DNA of 64,000 nt. Source: Candidatus Brachythrix odensensis (GTDB lineage: Bacteria > Chloroflexota > Anaerolineae > J036 > Brachytrichaceae). The translations under genes were made by a program, and so were the position numbers. Shown piece after piece: positions 51,901 to 60,065 of the stretch. Position 1 is the stretch's first letter, and each line of letters opens with the position of its first letter. The stretch covers positions 372,001 through 436,000 of the forward strand of contig JADKDT010000002.1 in assembly GCA_016714465.1 (NCBI GenBank), written 5' to 3'. The notes under the pieces were generated by a model that made no database searches, was not told the DNA's origin, and was given only the letters and a program-made list of their open reading frames with translations.

Positions 51901-54801
51901 CGCGCCTTCGGTGATCTGGCCGACCAGCCTGATCTGAACGCCGCTCAACCCGTCGCCGGGCAGCTCGTCGAAGACGCCGTTGGTGTTGTGATCCAGCCAC
52001 ACCGTCCCGCTGATAACGGGGCCGACTCGGAAATTGCACCCGCTGAGACTGCTGCCAAAGGCGAGGGCGATGCCCTCGATGCTGAGCGCCGGGGCGTTGA
52101 CGCTCCCGCTGCCACAGGCCATCGGTGGGAAGGGCTGGTAGCCCGGCGGCATCGACGCCTGGGTGATGGTGTAGCCGCCCGGCGCCAGACCGCCAAACTC
52201 ATAGTAGCCACCCATGTCGCTGAACGTGCTGGTCAGCAGCCCGCCAGGGCCGCGCAGCGCCACCGAGACACCCGCCAGCCCCACCCCGCTGTTCGCGCCC
52301 GCGCCGGGGGTGGTCACATACGCCACTCGCCCGCGTATGCTGGCCGCAATGGTCTCGCCAAAGTTGTAGTTCTCGCCCGCCGCATTGCGAGTGAGTTGAA
52401 GGTTGACAAAACGGTCATTCCCGCCGATCGCCCCGCCCGCGCCCGTGCCGAGTTGCTCCGCGCCATCGGTGTAACCCTCGGGCTGGAACTGGGTCAGGGT
52501 GTACGCGCCCGGGCGCAGTCCGGTGAACAAGTAGGCGCCATAAACGCTCAGGCTCTGGCTGACGGTCTGGCCCTGATCATTGCGCCCGCTCAGCCAGATC
52601 CGCGAGAGCGACAACAGCCCGCCCTCGCTTTGGTCGCGGAGGCCGTTGCCGTTGGCGTCCAGATACACGTTGCCGCCGATGGTCGCCCGGGATTCGCCAA
52701 ACAGATAGCCCGTCAACACCGTGCCCGGGGTGAAGACGATCCGCGAGAACACGTCGTTGGTCGTGGTCAGGCCGCCGCCCGTGCCGATCGTCTCGGCCCC
52801 GTCTGTATAGCCGGCCGGCTGGGTCTCGATCAGGCTGTAGGTGCCGGTCACCAGCCCGCCAAAGTAGAAGAGCCCGTAATCGCAGTCGCGGGCCTGCCCG
52901 CCAATCGCGGCGAAATTGCGGTTGACGGCGTTGTTATAGATGTCGATCCCATTGATCGTGACGTTTACGTTGCCGATGCCCTGATCGCCGTTGATGTCGC
53001 AGGTCGGTGACGGATCGTAGGCCGCGTTGTCATCGTCATCGCGGTAAACGCGGCCCATGATCGAAGGATGCTCGCCAAACTGCGCGCCAGCCGTGCCGCC
53101 CACCGGCAGGACAAAGCCATGGATCCGGTCGTTGGACACGGTCGCCGTGATCGCCGCGCCCCGCGCGCTGTCGAGCCCGTCGACATCCACATCGCGCTGC
53201 AGCTCGATCAGCGTGTACGCCCCTGGACGCAGACCGGAAAATTCAAACCGGCCGCCGGTCGTGGTGGCTTCGGTCAGCCACACGGTTTGTGTCAAGTCAT
53301 TGGTCCCGGTCAAGACCAGGCTCACCCCGCTGCCGATGGCCGTCTCGATCCCTTGATCATCGTGGTCGCAATATGGGTCGTAGAGCGGGCACGAATTGGC
53401 GTCCATGATCCCGTCGTCGTCCAGGTCGTAGAAGACGTAGCCGCCGATGCGGGCGGGGAGGATTTCGCCAAACGTGTAGCCCGAGGCAAAGGACTCGCCG
53501 TCATAGGCGAAACTGATGGCATCCTGGCCGGGCGGCGCAACACTCCCGCCCAGCGCGCCGGCGGCGTCCTTGCCGTCCAGGTATCCGCCGGGCTGGACCT
53601 CGCCCAGTTGATACGTCCCCGAGATCAGGTCACCAAAGAAGTAGAACCCGTTCGCGTTGGTCTGGGAAGTGCGCAGCACGGGCTGGCCGCCCTGGGTGGT
53701 TCCGCTCAGGATCACCTGAACGTCGAAGATGCCCGCCTCGCCAGCTCCGGCGGTGTCCTTGACCCCGTTGTTGTTGGCGTCGACATACACGTAGCCGCCC
53801 ACACCGGTCTGCCGCTCGGTGAAATACAGGTTGAAGACCGCCAGGCCCGGCGCCACCACGATCCCGCGGATGGCATCAAGTCCGTCGGTGATGCCGTTGC
53901 CGTTTGTGAGCTCCGGGCCGTCGCTGTAGCCGGCGGGTTGCTGTTCGTTCAGAGCGTAGAGGCCTGGGCGCAGGCCGGTGAAGCTGAACTGCCCGTTGGC
54001 GTCCGTGCCGCGGGTCAGCCAGACGGTCTGGCTGATGTCGTCAGTCCCGGTCAGCACGATCTGGACCAGCCCAAGGCGCTCATCGTCGTTGTCGAGGCTC
54101 AGACTCCGGTTGATGTCGTTGAAGACCACGCCGGCAATTTGGGCCGGTGCGAGCAGCCCAAAGTTGTAGTCGGTCCCGAATTGCCCGGCGCCATAGGCAA
54201 CCTGGAAGGCGTCGCCCGAGATCGTGCCGCCCAGGCTGCCGAGCTGCTCGCGCCCATCCAGCCTGTCCAGCGGCCGGACGATCGAGACGCGATAGTCGCC
54301 CGCCGCCAGGTCGCCAAAAGCGTAGAACCCGAAGACCGAGCTGAACGCGTTGCGCGCGACGGGTGCGCCCAGGCTGGTCGTCCCGGTCAGGATGACGAGC
54401 GTCGAACCAATGCCGGCCTCGCCGACGTCCTTGACGCCATTGTTGTTGGCGTCCACGAAGACGTAGCCGCTCAGGCCGGTCCGTTTCTCGGCGAACGCAT
54501 AGCCAAACGCGTCCTGCCCCACGGCCAGGACGATATTGGCGATCCCGTCGTCGCCGTCGGGGACGCCGTTGCTCGGGGCGGTGTCGATCCCGTCTGTGTA
54601 GCCCTCGGGCTGCTGCTCGGCCAGCGCATACGCACCGGGCCGCAGATTGGAAGCCAAGTTCGCGCCGGTGGTGCTGGTCAGCCGAACGTTGCCGCCCAGG
54701 TCATCGGTCCCGGTCAGCACAACGGTCACATTGCTGATGTAGGTCTCGGCGGGCTGTTTGACCCCGTCGCCGTTGGTGTCGTAGAAGATGTAACCGCGCA
54801 C
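48922..54801 (-). CDS. Giant surface protein, C-terminal part: SdrD-B-like repeats 11-23, choice-of-anchor L, cohesin-like
   Basis: 1959 codons open from VRGYIFYDTNGDGVKQPAE. Thirteen SdrD-B-like (Cna-B-type) repeats follow, each about 110 residues with an Asp/Asn-rich loop (for example FVDANNNGVKDVGEAGIG), an LTGTT-type strand and a LRPGAYAL-type strand. A domain then matches the choice-of-anchor-L pattern (VFTLTTPDATCMTLDFAFLS, EEFPEFVGSQFNDSFDAFW), then a beta region (DTYFGGLLNGFPLSL). A cohesin-like domain comes next (LGGFEFKLSFDPAVISLTRV), and the tail is AMLPLLLR. There is no signal peptide and no ribosome site at its start, so it is the continuation of the upstream gene. Extracellular structural or adhesive role inferred. 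Confidence 0.82.
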   Translation of the reverse strand: MRGYIFYDTNGDGVKQPAETYISNVTVVLTGTDDLGGNVRLTSTTGANLASNLRPGAYALAEQQPEGYTDGIDTAPSNGVPDGDDGIANIVLAVGQDAFGYAFAEKRTGLSGYVFVDANNNGVKDVGEAGIGSTLVILTGTTSLGAPVARNAFSSVFGFYAFGDLAAGDYRVSIVRPLDRLDGREQLGSLGGTISGDAFQVAYGAGQFGTDYNFGLLAPAQIAGVVFNDINRSLSLDNDDERLGLVQIVLTGTDDISQTVWLTRGTDANGQFSFTGLRPGLYALNEQQPAGYSDGPELTNGNGITDGLDAIRGIVVAPGLAVFNLYFTERQTGVGGYVYVDANNNGVKDTAGAGEAGIFDVQVILSGTTQGGQPVLRTSQTNANGFYFFGDLISGTYQLGEVQPGGYLDGKDAAGALGGSVAPPGQDAISFAYDGESFASGYTFGEILPARIGGYVFYDLDDDGIMDANSCPLYDPYCDHDDQGIETAIGSGVSLVLTGTNDLTQTVWLTEATTTGGRFEFSGLRPGAYTLIELQRDVDVDGLDSARGAAITATVSNDRIHGFVLPVGGTAGAQFGEHPSIMGRVYRDDDDNAAYDPSPTCDINGDQGIGNVNVTINGIDIYNNAVNRNFAAIGGQARDCDYGLFYFGGLVTGTYSLIETQPAGYTDGAETIGTGGGLTTTNDVFSRIVFTPGTVLTGYLFGESRATIGGNVYLDANGNGLRDQSEGGLLSLSRIWLSGRNDQGQTVSQSLSVYGAYLFTGLRPGAYTLTQFQPEGYTDGAEQLGTGAGGAIGGNDRFVNLQLTRNAAGENYNFGETIAASIRGRVAYVTTPGAGANSGVGLAGVSVALRGPGGLLTSTFSDMGGYYEFGGLAPGGYTITQASMPPGYQPFPPMACGSGSVNAPALSIEGIALAFGSSLSGCNFRVGPVISGTVWLDHNTNGVFDELPGDGLSGVQIRLVGQITEGATVTKTTYTSGGRFYFGGVLTGTYRLEEVQPSPYLDGADVLCASGGGCVTSGAPITNDVFGGIVYTPGLVYGGYGFAELRRADLSGLTYWDKDDNGIPSVTSGPDSYINASIVVDGIDDLGAGVRITLTGSPFHFSLRPGVYTLTQQQPYGYTDWVDAVGNHGGILANDQFSHISLGWGDIAGGYAFGERRIGVVGRVFGDRDNTGYYDPPPDGGDFGIAGARVWLSGTSELAQTVLLSTTTGTGGVFSFDNPPAGVYALIEEQPVGYSDGKDSAGGNGVALNDRIEGIVLGVRSFGEGYGFGELVPSTLAGYVYVDLNRNGYREGGEPGIKGVTLTLSGTTALGAPVLAVTTTNAAGLYRFTGIANGVYDVIETQPDAVDGVDRAGTGAGGIAFDDAIAGLVFNQSVDAVNYTFGEQQSGLSGYVRAENGDPISPVTIRLRGIDLNGAGVNRSIKTNTSGYFGFDVLPGGYWLEETQPYGYLESGASVGTAGGTLSGTNVITGIVLAAGGAGSDYIFREHAPLALELADAMELSRTLITGAWLDVDGSNKAGVGRARIGEFPVQGGTVAYLGTGNMVFADQPNTNPNTFGLGDYATLVFTLTTPDATCMTLDFAFLSEEFPEFVGSQFNDSFDAFWNGVPFARDGQGNRISINTVFGASAANAAGSTYDGATPRLRAQMEITPFATSVLSFTLRDVTDTAYDSAVLIDRVRFTKPGGRGCDPGARLPAGISLRQGVSTQSALACASPDTLRAALYAEVYTCIHVENTGDVTLTAHSLTDTYFGGLLNGFPLSLPPGGTYDLIQASTVTRSVVHTATWSAGNPAISGTGTISAGASASLILDLPDPGGATVIAGSGAVTAGRAISVAVLITGVADLGGFEFKLSFDPAVISLTRVTAGPLLGSTGRSVIALGTERGTGYARFGLGSLGGAAGASGEGVLAWVEFVALAPGNSALALSQVLVANTGGQSVTPVPQNGSVEVIPRPRAMLPLLLR

Positions 54802-54826
54802 CTAGCCGGCGGGAGCTCGCCAAACA

Positions 54827-57800
54827 AAAGCCGGTGATGACCGAAGTGCCGGTATAGGCAAGAGACAAGGCGTCCGCGGCGATGACAGACGCGAGCGGCG
54901 CATCCTTGCCGTCCAGATACGCGCTCGGCTGGGCCTCGGTCAGGGTGTACTGGCCGGCGGCGAGGCCCGTGAAGTAGTACTCGCCATAGGTGTTGCTGGT
55001 CGTCGTCTGAACCGCCGCGCTGGTCAGCGAGATCACGACCCCGCCGATGCCGGGCTCGCCGCCGGCGCGAATGCCGTTGTTGTCCAGATCCTGAAAGACG
55101 ATGCCTGACACACCGATGACGGACTCGGCGAATTGGTACACCCGGGCATAGTCGGAGCTGCCCAGCCGGATTCCCCCGATCGTGTTTGCGCCGACGACCA
55201 CGCCCGGGAAGGTGGCGAACTGCCCGGCAACAGCCGAGCCGTCACCAAACCCGGACGGCTGCTGTTCGGTCACGGTATAAACGCCGGGCGGCACGGTGAT
55301 GAAGCTGACCAGCCCTGAGGATGCCGCGCTCGTCTGGACGCGCGAGTAGGTGGCGCCGCTGTAGGTCATTCCGCTGAGCAGGATGGGCACGCCGCCCAGA
55401 CCGGGCTCCGTGCTGCCGTAAACGCCGTCACCGTTGGTGTCCACGCCAACCAGACCACCGAGTTGGGCAGGCCGAACTTCGGCGAAGCCGTATCCGGACG
55501 CGTTGACCCCGGGGAAGAATGGGATCCCTGAGATGACATTCCGCGTGTTGGTGATCCCCCCCGAAGTGCCCGGGATGTCGAGGAAGTCGAACAATGGCGC
55601 GCCGAGATAGCTCGCGGGCTGGCTTTCTGTCACCGTGTAGGTGCCGGTCAGAAGGCCGCGAAAGTTGAAGCGGCCCTGGAAGTCGGTGAATGTCCCGGTC
55701 AGCACGTTGAACCCGGTGATGGTCCGCCCGCTAAGGGTGATGGCGACGTTGGACAGGCCGATCTCGCCCGCGCTGTCGCCGTCCATGTTGCTGTCAATGA
55801 AGACGACTCCCTCGATCCCAGCCAACTGCTCGCCGAAGTAGTAATACGAGAGGTTGCTGGCGCCGGCGAGGGTGATCTCCGTGACGATGTCGTTGCCGAC
55901 GATGCCTGCCGCAGGACTGGCGGGGCCGGTATCCGCGCCGTCGGCATAGCCCGCTGGCTGGGCCTCGCGCAAGGTGTAGACGCCCGCCCGCACGGTGGAG
56001 AAGCTGAACGCGCCATTCGCGGCCGTGGTCATCGTGTAGTACTGTCCGCCCCGCCGCGTGACGCCGCTCAGGTACAGCGACACGCCTCCCAACCCGGATT
56101 CGCCCACGTCGGCGACGCCATTCCCATTCCGGTCCAGATACACAGATCCATTGACAATGGCGGGATAGAGCTCGCCGAACCTGTATCCGCCGGCGTACAG
56201 CGCCGGAGAGTAGACGATCCCGGCAATCACATCATTGGTGATGATGCTGCCGCCCGCGGCGCCGATCGCGTCATCACTGTCGAGGTAGAACAATGGTTGC
56301 GCCTCGGTCAGGGTATAGGTCCCGGCCGGAAGCGCGACGAAGGCAAAGCGGCCCAGGCTGTCCGCATAGGCAGTCTGGGTGATCAACGTGCCCGTGATCG
56401 TCGTGCCGGTGGCCTGCACTTGCGCGGACGATATCCCCAAGTCGCCCGCATCGTGGAAGCCGTTGTCATTGCGATCGTCATGGACCGTGCCGCGCAACCC
56501 CGCCGGAAGCTCGACGAAGTCAAACGCTTGCCCGGCATCACCCGGCATCAGCGTAATCGCGTAGACGTCATTGGCGAAAACGGTCGCGCTGGTCGTGCCG
56601 TAGCCAATCAGCTCGGGGCCGTCGATCGCGCCGGACGGTGGCGTTTGGGTCACGGTGAAGACACCCGGCTTCAGCGCATTGAAGCGCCACACGCCAGCGT
56701 AGTCCGTCAGCGTCGTTGTCAGCACCGCGGCCCCCGCGAAGTCGGTCCCCGCGAGCGTGATGGTGATCCCGGTTAGCGGCAGGTCGTCGTCGGGATAGCT
56801 CTGGAAACGCGGGCTGAGGCCCCGCTCTTCATAGACAGCGCCGCTCAGGCTGGCCGGCAGGACCTCCGCAAACCCATACCCATCCACGACGGTGCCCGAG
56901 AATACGATACCGGCGATGACATCGTTGGCCGCGACATAGCCGCCGCCGGTGCCAATCGATTCCGCGCCGTCGAAGACCGATGGGTCACCGAACAACTCGG
57001 TGAGGGTATAGACCCCGGCTGGCGGATTCAGGAAGCGAAACAACCCGCCGCTGGTCTGGGTCGTCTGGCTGTAGGTTCCATCGCTGTTTTGCAGGCGCAC
57101 GCTTACGTTGGACGGGCTGCTCTCGCCGGCATCCCACAGCCCGCTCAGGTTCTGGTCGTAGAACACCCGTCCGCGCAGCATGGCCGGCACCGCTGTGAAG
57201 TTGTAGTTGACGCCGGTGGCGCCCATCGGGAAGGCGATCTGCGCGATCGCGTTGGCGCTCACGACGCCGCCCAGATTCCCTGCATAGTCCGGGCCATCCA
57301 GCAGGGCCGGCGGCGGGGCGGCCGTGAGGGTGTAAACGCCAGGCGGGATTTCTGAAATCTGCCAGTTGGCATTGCTGTAGATCAGGGCCGGCGAGCTGGT
57401 GGTGGTCAAGCTGACCGAATTTCCGCGCATGCTTACGCCGGTCAGGCTGATTGGCAGGCCGCCCAGCAGCGGCTCATCCAACGTTCGAGCGCCATCACCA
57501 TTCAGGTCGTTCCACGCGGCCCCGAAGAGGTAGCCGCCATACCAGAACCCGACGTCATAGCCCGTGCTGGTCAGGCCGGCGGTGTAGGCGATGCCGCCAA
57601 TGGCGGTGTCGCTGATGACCGTTCCGCCCAGGCTGCCGGGCTGCGCGCCGGCCGTGAAGTAGAAGTCGGACAGCTCAACACTGACCGTGTACACCCCGGA
57701 GGCGAGGCCGGTCGCATACCAGAAGCCATTGCCATAGGTCGTTGTGTCGCTCATCACGGCCCCCGCCGGGGTCTGACCAGTGACATGGATGGGCACGCCC

Positions 57801-58333
57801 ATGGCACCCGAGACCTCGGCCGGATCACGCTGCGAATTGGCATTGCTGTCCCGATACACCTGTCCGGTCAGGCCGCGCGGCCAGACGCTGAAGCGCGCGT
57901 TGTGATAGCTCTCGGCTTCAAAGATGAGGCTGATCGCCGCCGGGTCGGGTTGCGGCACGTCATCGAGATAGGCCGCCTCGAGCGCAAAATCGGCGAGGCC
58001 GGCGATCCCCAGGGTATAGGTTCCCGGGCGGGCCACCTCGAGTGAGAAATAGGGCCACCCGTCCACGTTGGTCGTCGTCGTCAGCAGGACCGGTTGACCC
58101 AGGTCATCCGTGCCGCTCAAGACCAGCGTGACGTCCAATAGCTGCGGCTCCTCATAGTCGGTATAGGTGTTGTGATCGACATCTACAAAGACGACCCCTT
58201 CCATAAGCGACGGAAACGGGTCATCGGCAGCGTGACTCGCCGGACCGCGCTCCAGCGGGACCATCGCCCCGGCGGGAAGGGCCGCGGATAGGAGCTGGGC
58301 CATCAGGGCGATGACGATCAGGACTGCTTTCAT
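54827..58333 (-). CDS. Giant surface protein, N-terminal part: signal peptide and SdrD-B-like repeats 1-10 (frameshifted)
   Basis: Starts with a Sec signal peptide (MKAVLIVIALMAQLLSAALP) and a short mature N-terminus. Ten SdrD-B-like repeats follow, each opening with a G-x-V-x-x-D-x-N-x-D/N-G loop (VYLDRNGNGVADVGESGLGG, VFQDLDNNGIRAGGEPGIGG). The frame is lost at 54801-54829: two single-base losses about 25 bases apart, one next to an AAAA run, would restore FGELPPA-VRGYIFYDTNGD. The repaired protein is about 3137 residues with 23 repeats. An upstream TTG at 58351 with GGAGGG is an alternative start. The promoter-like block overlaps the end of the upstream ether-lipid operon. Confidence 0.82.
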
Positions 58334-58376
58334 ACAGGCATGAAAGCTCAAAACGCCCTCCGCCGCCACCTGCGGG

Positions 58377-58408
58377 CTGCTACACGCGCAGATACAGAAA
58401 GGATTACA
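58377..58408 (-). promoter_or_regulatory. Promoter-like block of the giant surface protein gene
   Basis: On the minus strand TGTAATCC (58408-58401) and GTGTAGC (58385) lie 23 bases apart, with TTTCTGTA directly after the first element, exactly as upstream of the lipase gene. The block overlaps the TAA stop of the alkyl-DHAP-synthase-like gene and is 52 bases before the ATG. Confidence 0.5.
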
Positions 58409-60065
58409 CTCCTTCCGACTGAAAGAGCTTTCCCGGGTTGAGGATGCCGCTGGGATCCAGGGCCGCCTTTGCCCCGCGCAGGGCGGCAAGTCCAGCTTCA
58501 CCCGTCTGTCGGCCCAGCCAGCGGGCGTGGTCGGCGCCGATTCCGTGATGGTGGGATAACGTGCCGCCCGCGCCCAGGATGCGCTCGGTGGCGGCGGACT
58601 TGACCCGCTCCCACTGGCCAAGCTCGTGCCCGCGCTCGATGGGCGCGAGGAAGGTGAAATACAGCGAGGCGCCGTCGGGGTAGGCATGCGAAATGTGAGC
58701 CATCACCAGCGACCGCTCACCCAGCGCCTCGCGCAGCGCCTGCTCCACGTTCCCATGCAACGCCAGCAGGTTGCCCCACGGCGTCGCGGTCTCAACCGTG
58801 TCGACCAGGATGCCATGATCCATGAGTGTGTCGCGCAGATAGGGCGCCCGGAAGCGCTCGCGCGACCAGCTTCGGGCCGGGCCCCCGCCCAACGACGCCG
58901 CGCCGTGCCGCCGGGCGATCGCCTCCAGCGCTGCCACTTGCCTGCGCACCTGACCCAATTCGCCTTCGACCAGCGCGATCATCACGCTCCCGCCTATGGG
59001 CGTATGCCCCGACGCGCGCAGCCAGGCCTGGGCGAACCGCTCGGTCAACGCGCGAACACCGCTGTGGCGAGTCCGCAGCGCCAGATTCATGGCCGTCTCT
59101 TCCGTGTCGGACAGACGGAGCACCGAGACAGGCATCTCATTCTGAGTGATCGCCCGGACCGCCTCGGCGCCCTGGTCAAAGTCGTGAAAGACAAGACCGC
59201 GTCCGTCCGACACGGCCGCTCGTGGCCGAACCCTCAGGGTGGCATCGACGATAACCCCGTAACTGCCTTCGGAGCCGATCAGCATCTGGAGCAGGGATGG
59301 GCCGGTCGCCGTCGCCGGTGAGAGATGGGTCTCGATGACCCCGGCCGGTGTCACCATCCGCATGCTGGCGACCATGTCCTCGATCCGACCGTAACGCATC
59401 GAGGCCTGGCCGGCGCTGCGCGTGGCAATCCAGCCCCCCAGGGTCGAGAACTCAAAGGACTGCGGAAAATGCCCGAGTGTGTAGCCCTCGGCAGCAAGGG
59501 CCGCCTCGACCTGCGGCCCGAGCATCCCGGCCTGCAGGCGGGCCAGATTCGCGCGCCGATCCAGCGACAACATCTGGTCCAGGCGGGCCAGCGAGAGCGC
59601 CACATGCGGCCGCTCGCCGCGCGGCTCGACGCCGCCGACGACCGAGGTGCCTCCGCCAAACGGAACGACCGCGACGTCGTTCGCGCCAGCCCAATACAGC
59701 AGGCTGCGAATCTGCGTCTCATCCCGCGGGTACGCCACGCCATCGGTTGGGTTCGTGACCTGCCCCAGCCGCAACCGGACAAGATCAACATAGCTCTTGC
59801 CCTGCGAGCAGGCGAGTCGTGCGGCCGAATCGGTCCGGAGGTTGTCCTCGCCCACGATGGAGGTTAACTCCCGAAGCTGGGCGCCGCTCAGGCGCGAGGA
59901 CCGGATCGCGATCGCGGCTGGATCCGCGGCCGCCCAGCGCGCGCGCGGCGAAACGCCCAGGCGAGCGGCCAGATGCGGCCACGCGTAGGGCCGGTCATCG
60001 AGCGGATAGACGGTGTCTGCATATCCCCAGCCATTCAGGCGGAGCGCGCGCGGGTCGGAGTTCAT
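58404..60065 (-). CDS. FAD-linked oxidase, alkyldihydroxyacetonephosphate synthase-like
   Basis: 553 residues. The opening LRLNGWGYADT matches the WNGWGY start of alkyl-DHAP synthases. The PCMH-type FAD domain has VVPFGGGTSVVGG and the GHFPQSFEFSTLGGWIATRSAGQAS block, and the C-terminal active-site region has SHHHGIGADHARWLG near residue 513, ending DPSGILNPGKLF. These enzymes replace the acyl group of acyl-DHAP with a fatty alcohol, forming the ether bond. Its ATG overlaps the glycerol-3-phosphate dehydrogenase stop by four bases; that enzyme supplies DHAP. A D-lactate-dehydrogenase-like role is an alternative, but the motifs favour AGPS. Confidence 0.83.
   Translation of the reverse strand: MNSDPRALRLNGWGYADTVYPLDDRPYAWPHLAARLGVSPRARWAAADPAAIAIRSSRLSGAQLRELTSIVGEDNLRTDSAARLACSQGKSYVDLVRLRLGQVTNPTDGVAYPRDETQIRSLLYWAGANDVAVVPFGGGTSVVGGVEPRGERPHVALSLARLDQMLSLDRRANLARLQAGMLGPQVEAALAAEGYTLGHFPQSFEFSTLGGWIATRSAGQASMRYGRIEDMVASMRMVTPAGVIETHLSPATATGPSLLQMLIGSEGSYGVIVDATLRVRPRAAVSDGRGLVFHDFDQGAEAVRAITQNEMPVSVLRLSDTEETAMNLALRTRHSGVRALTERFAQAWLRASGHTPIGGSVMIALVEGELGQVRRQVAALEAIARRHGAASLGGGPARSWSRERFRAPYLRDTLMDHGILVDTVETATPWGNLLALHGNVEQALREALGERSLVMAHISHAYPDGASLYFTFLAPIERGHELGQWERVKSAATERILGAGGTLSHHHGIGADHARWLGRQTGEAGLAALRGAKAALDPSGILNPGKLFQSEGV

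Noticed and set aside
32370..54837. Very long antisense open frames (858 codons at 32370-34946 minus, 568 at 45176-46882 plus, 715 at 49462-51609 plus, 589 at 53068-54837 plus)
   Set aside because: Each lies opposite a well-supported gene in a GC-rich sequence where stop codons are rare. The translations are rich in Arg, Ala, Asp and His and show no domain.
58334..58410. Riboswitch upstream of the giant protein gene
   Set aside because: Only about 50 bases lie between the promoter-like block and the start, and I could not fold a conserved structure. The similarity to the lipase upstream region fits a promoter better.
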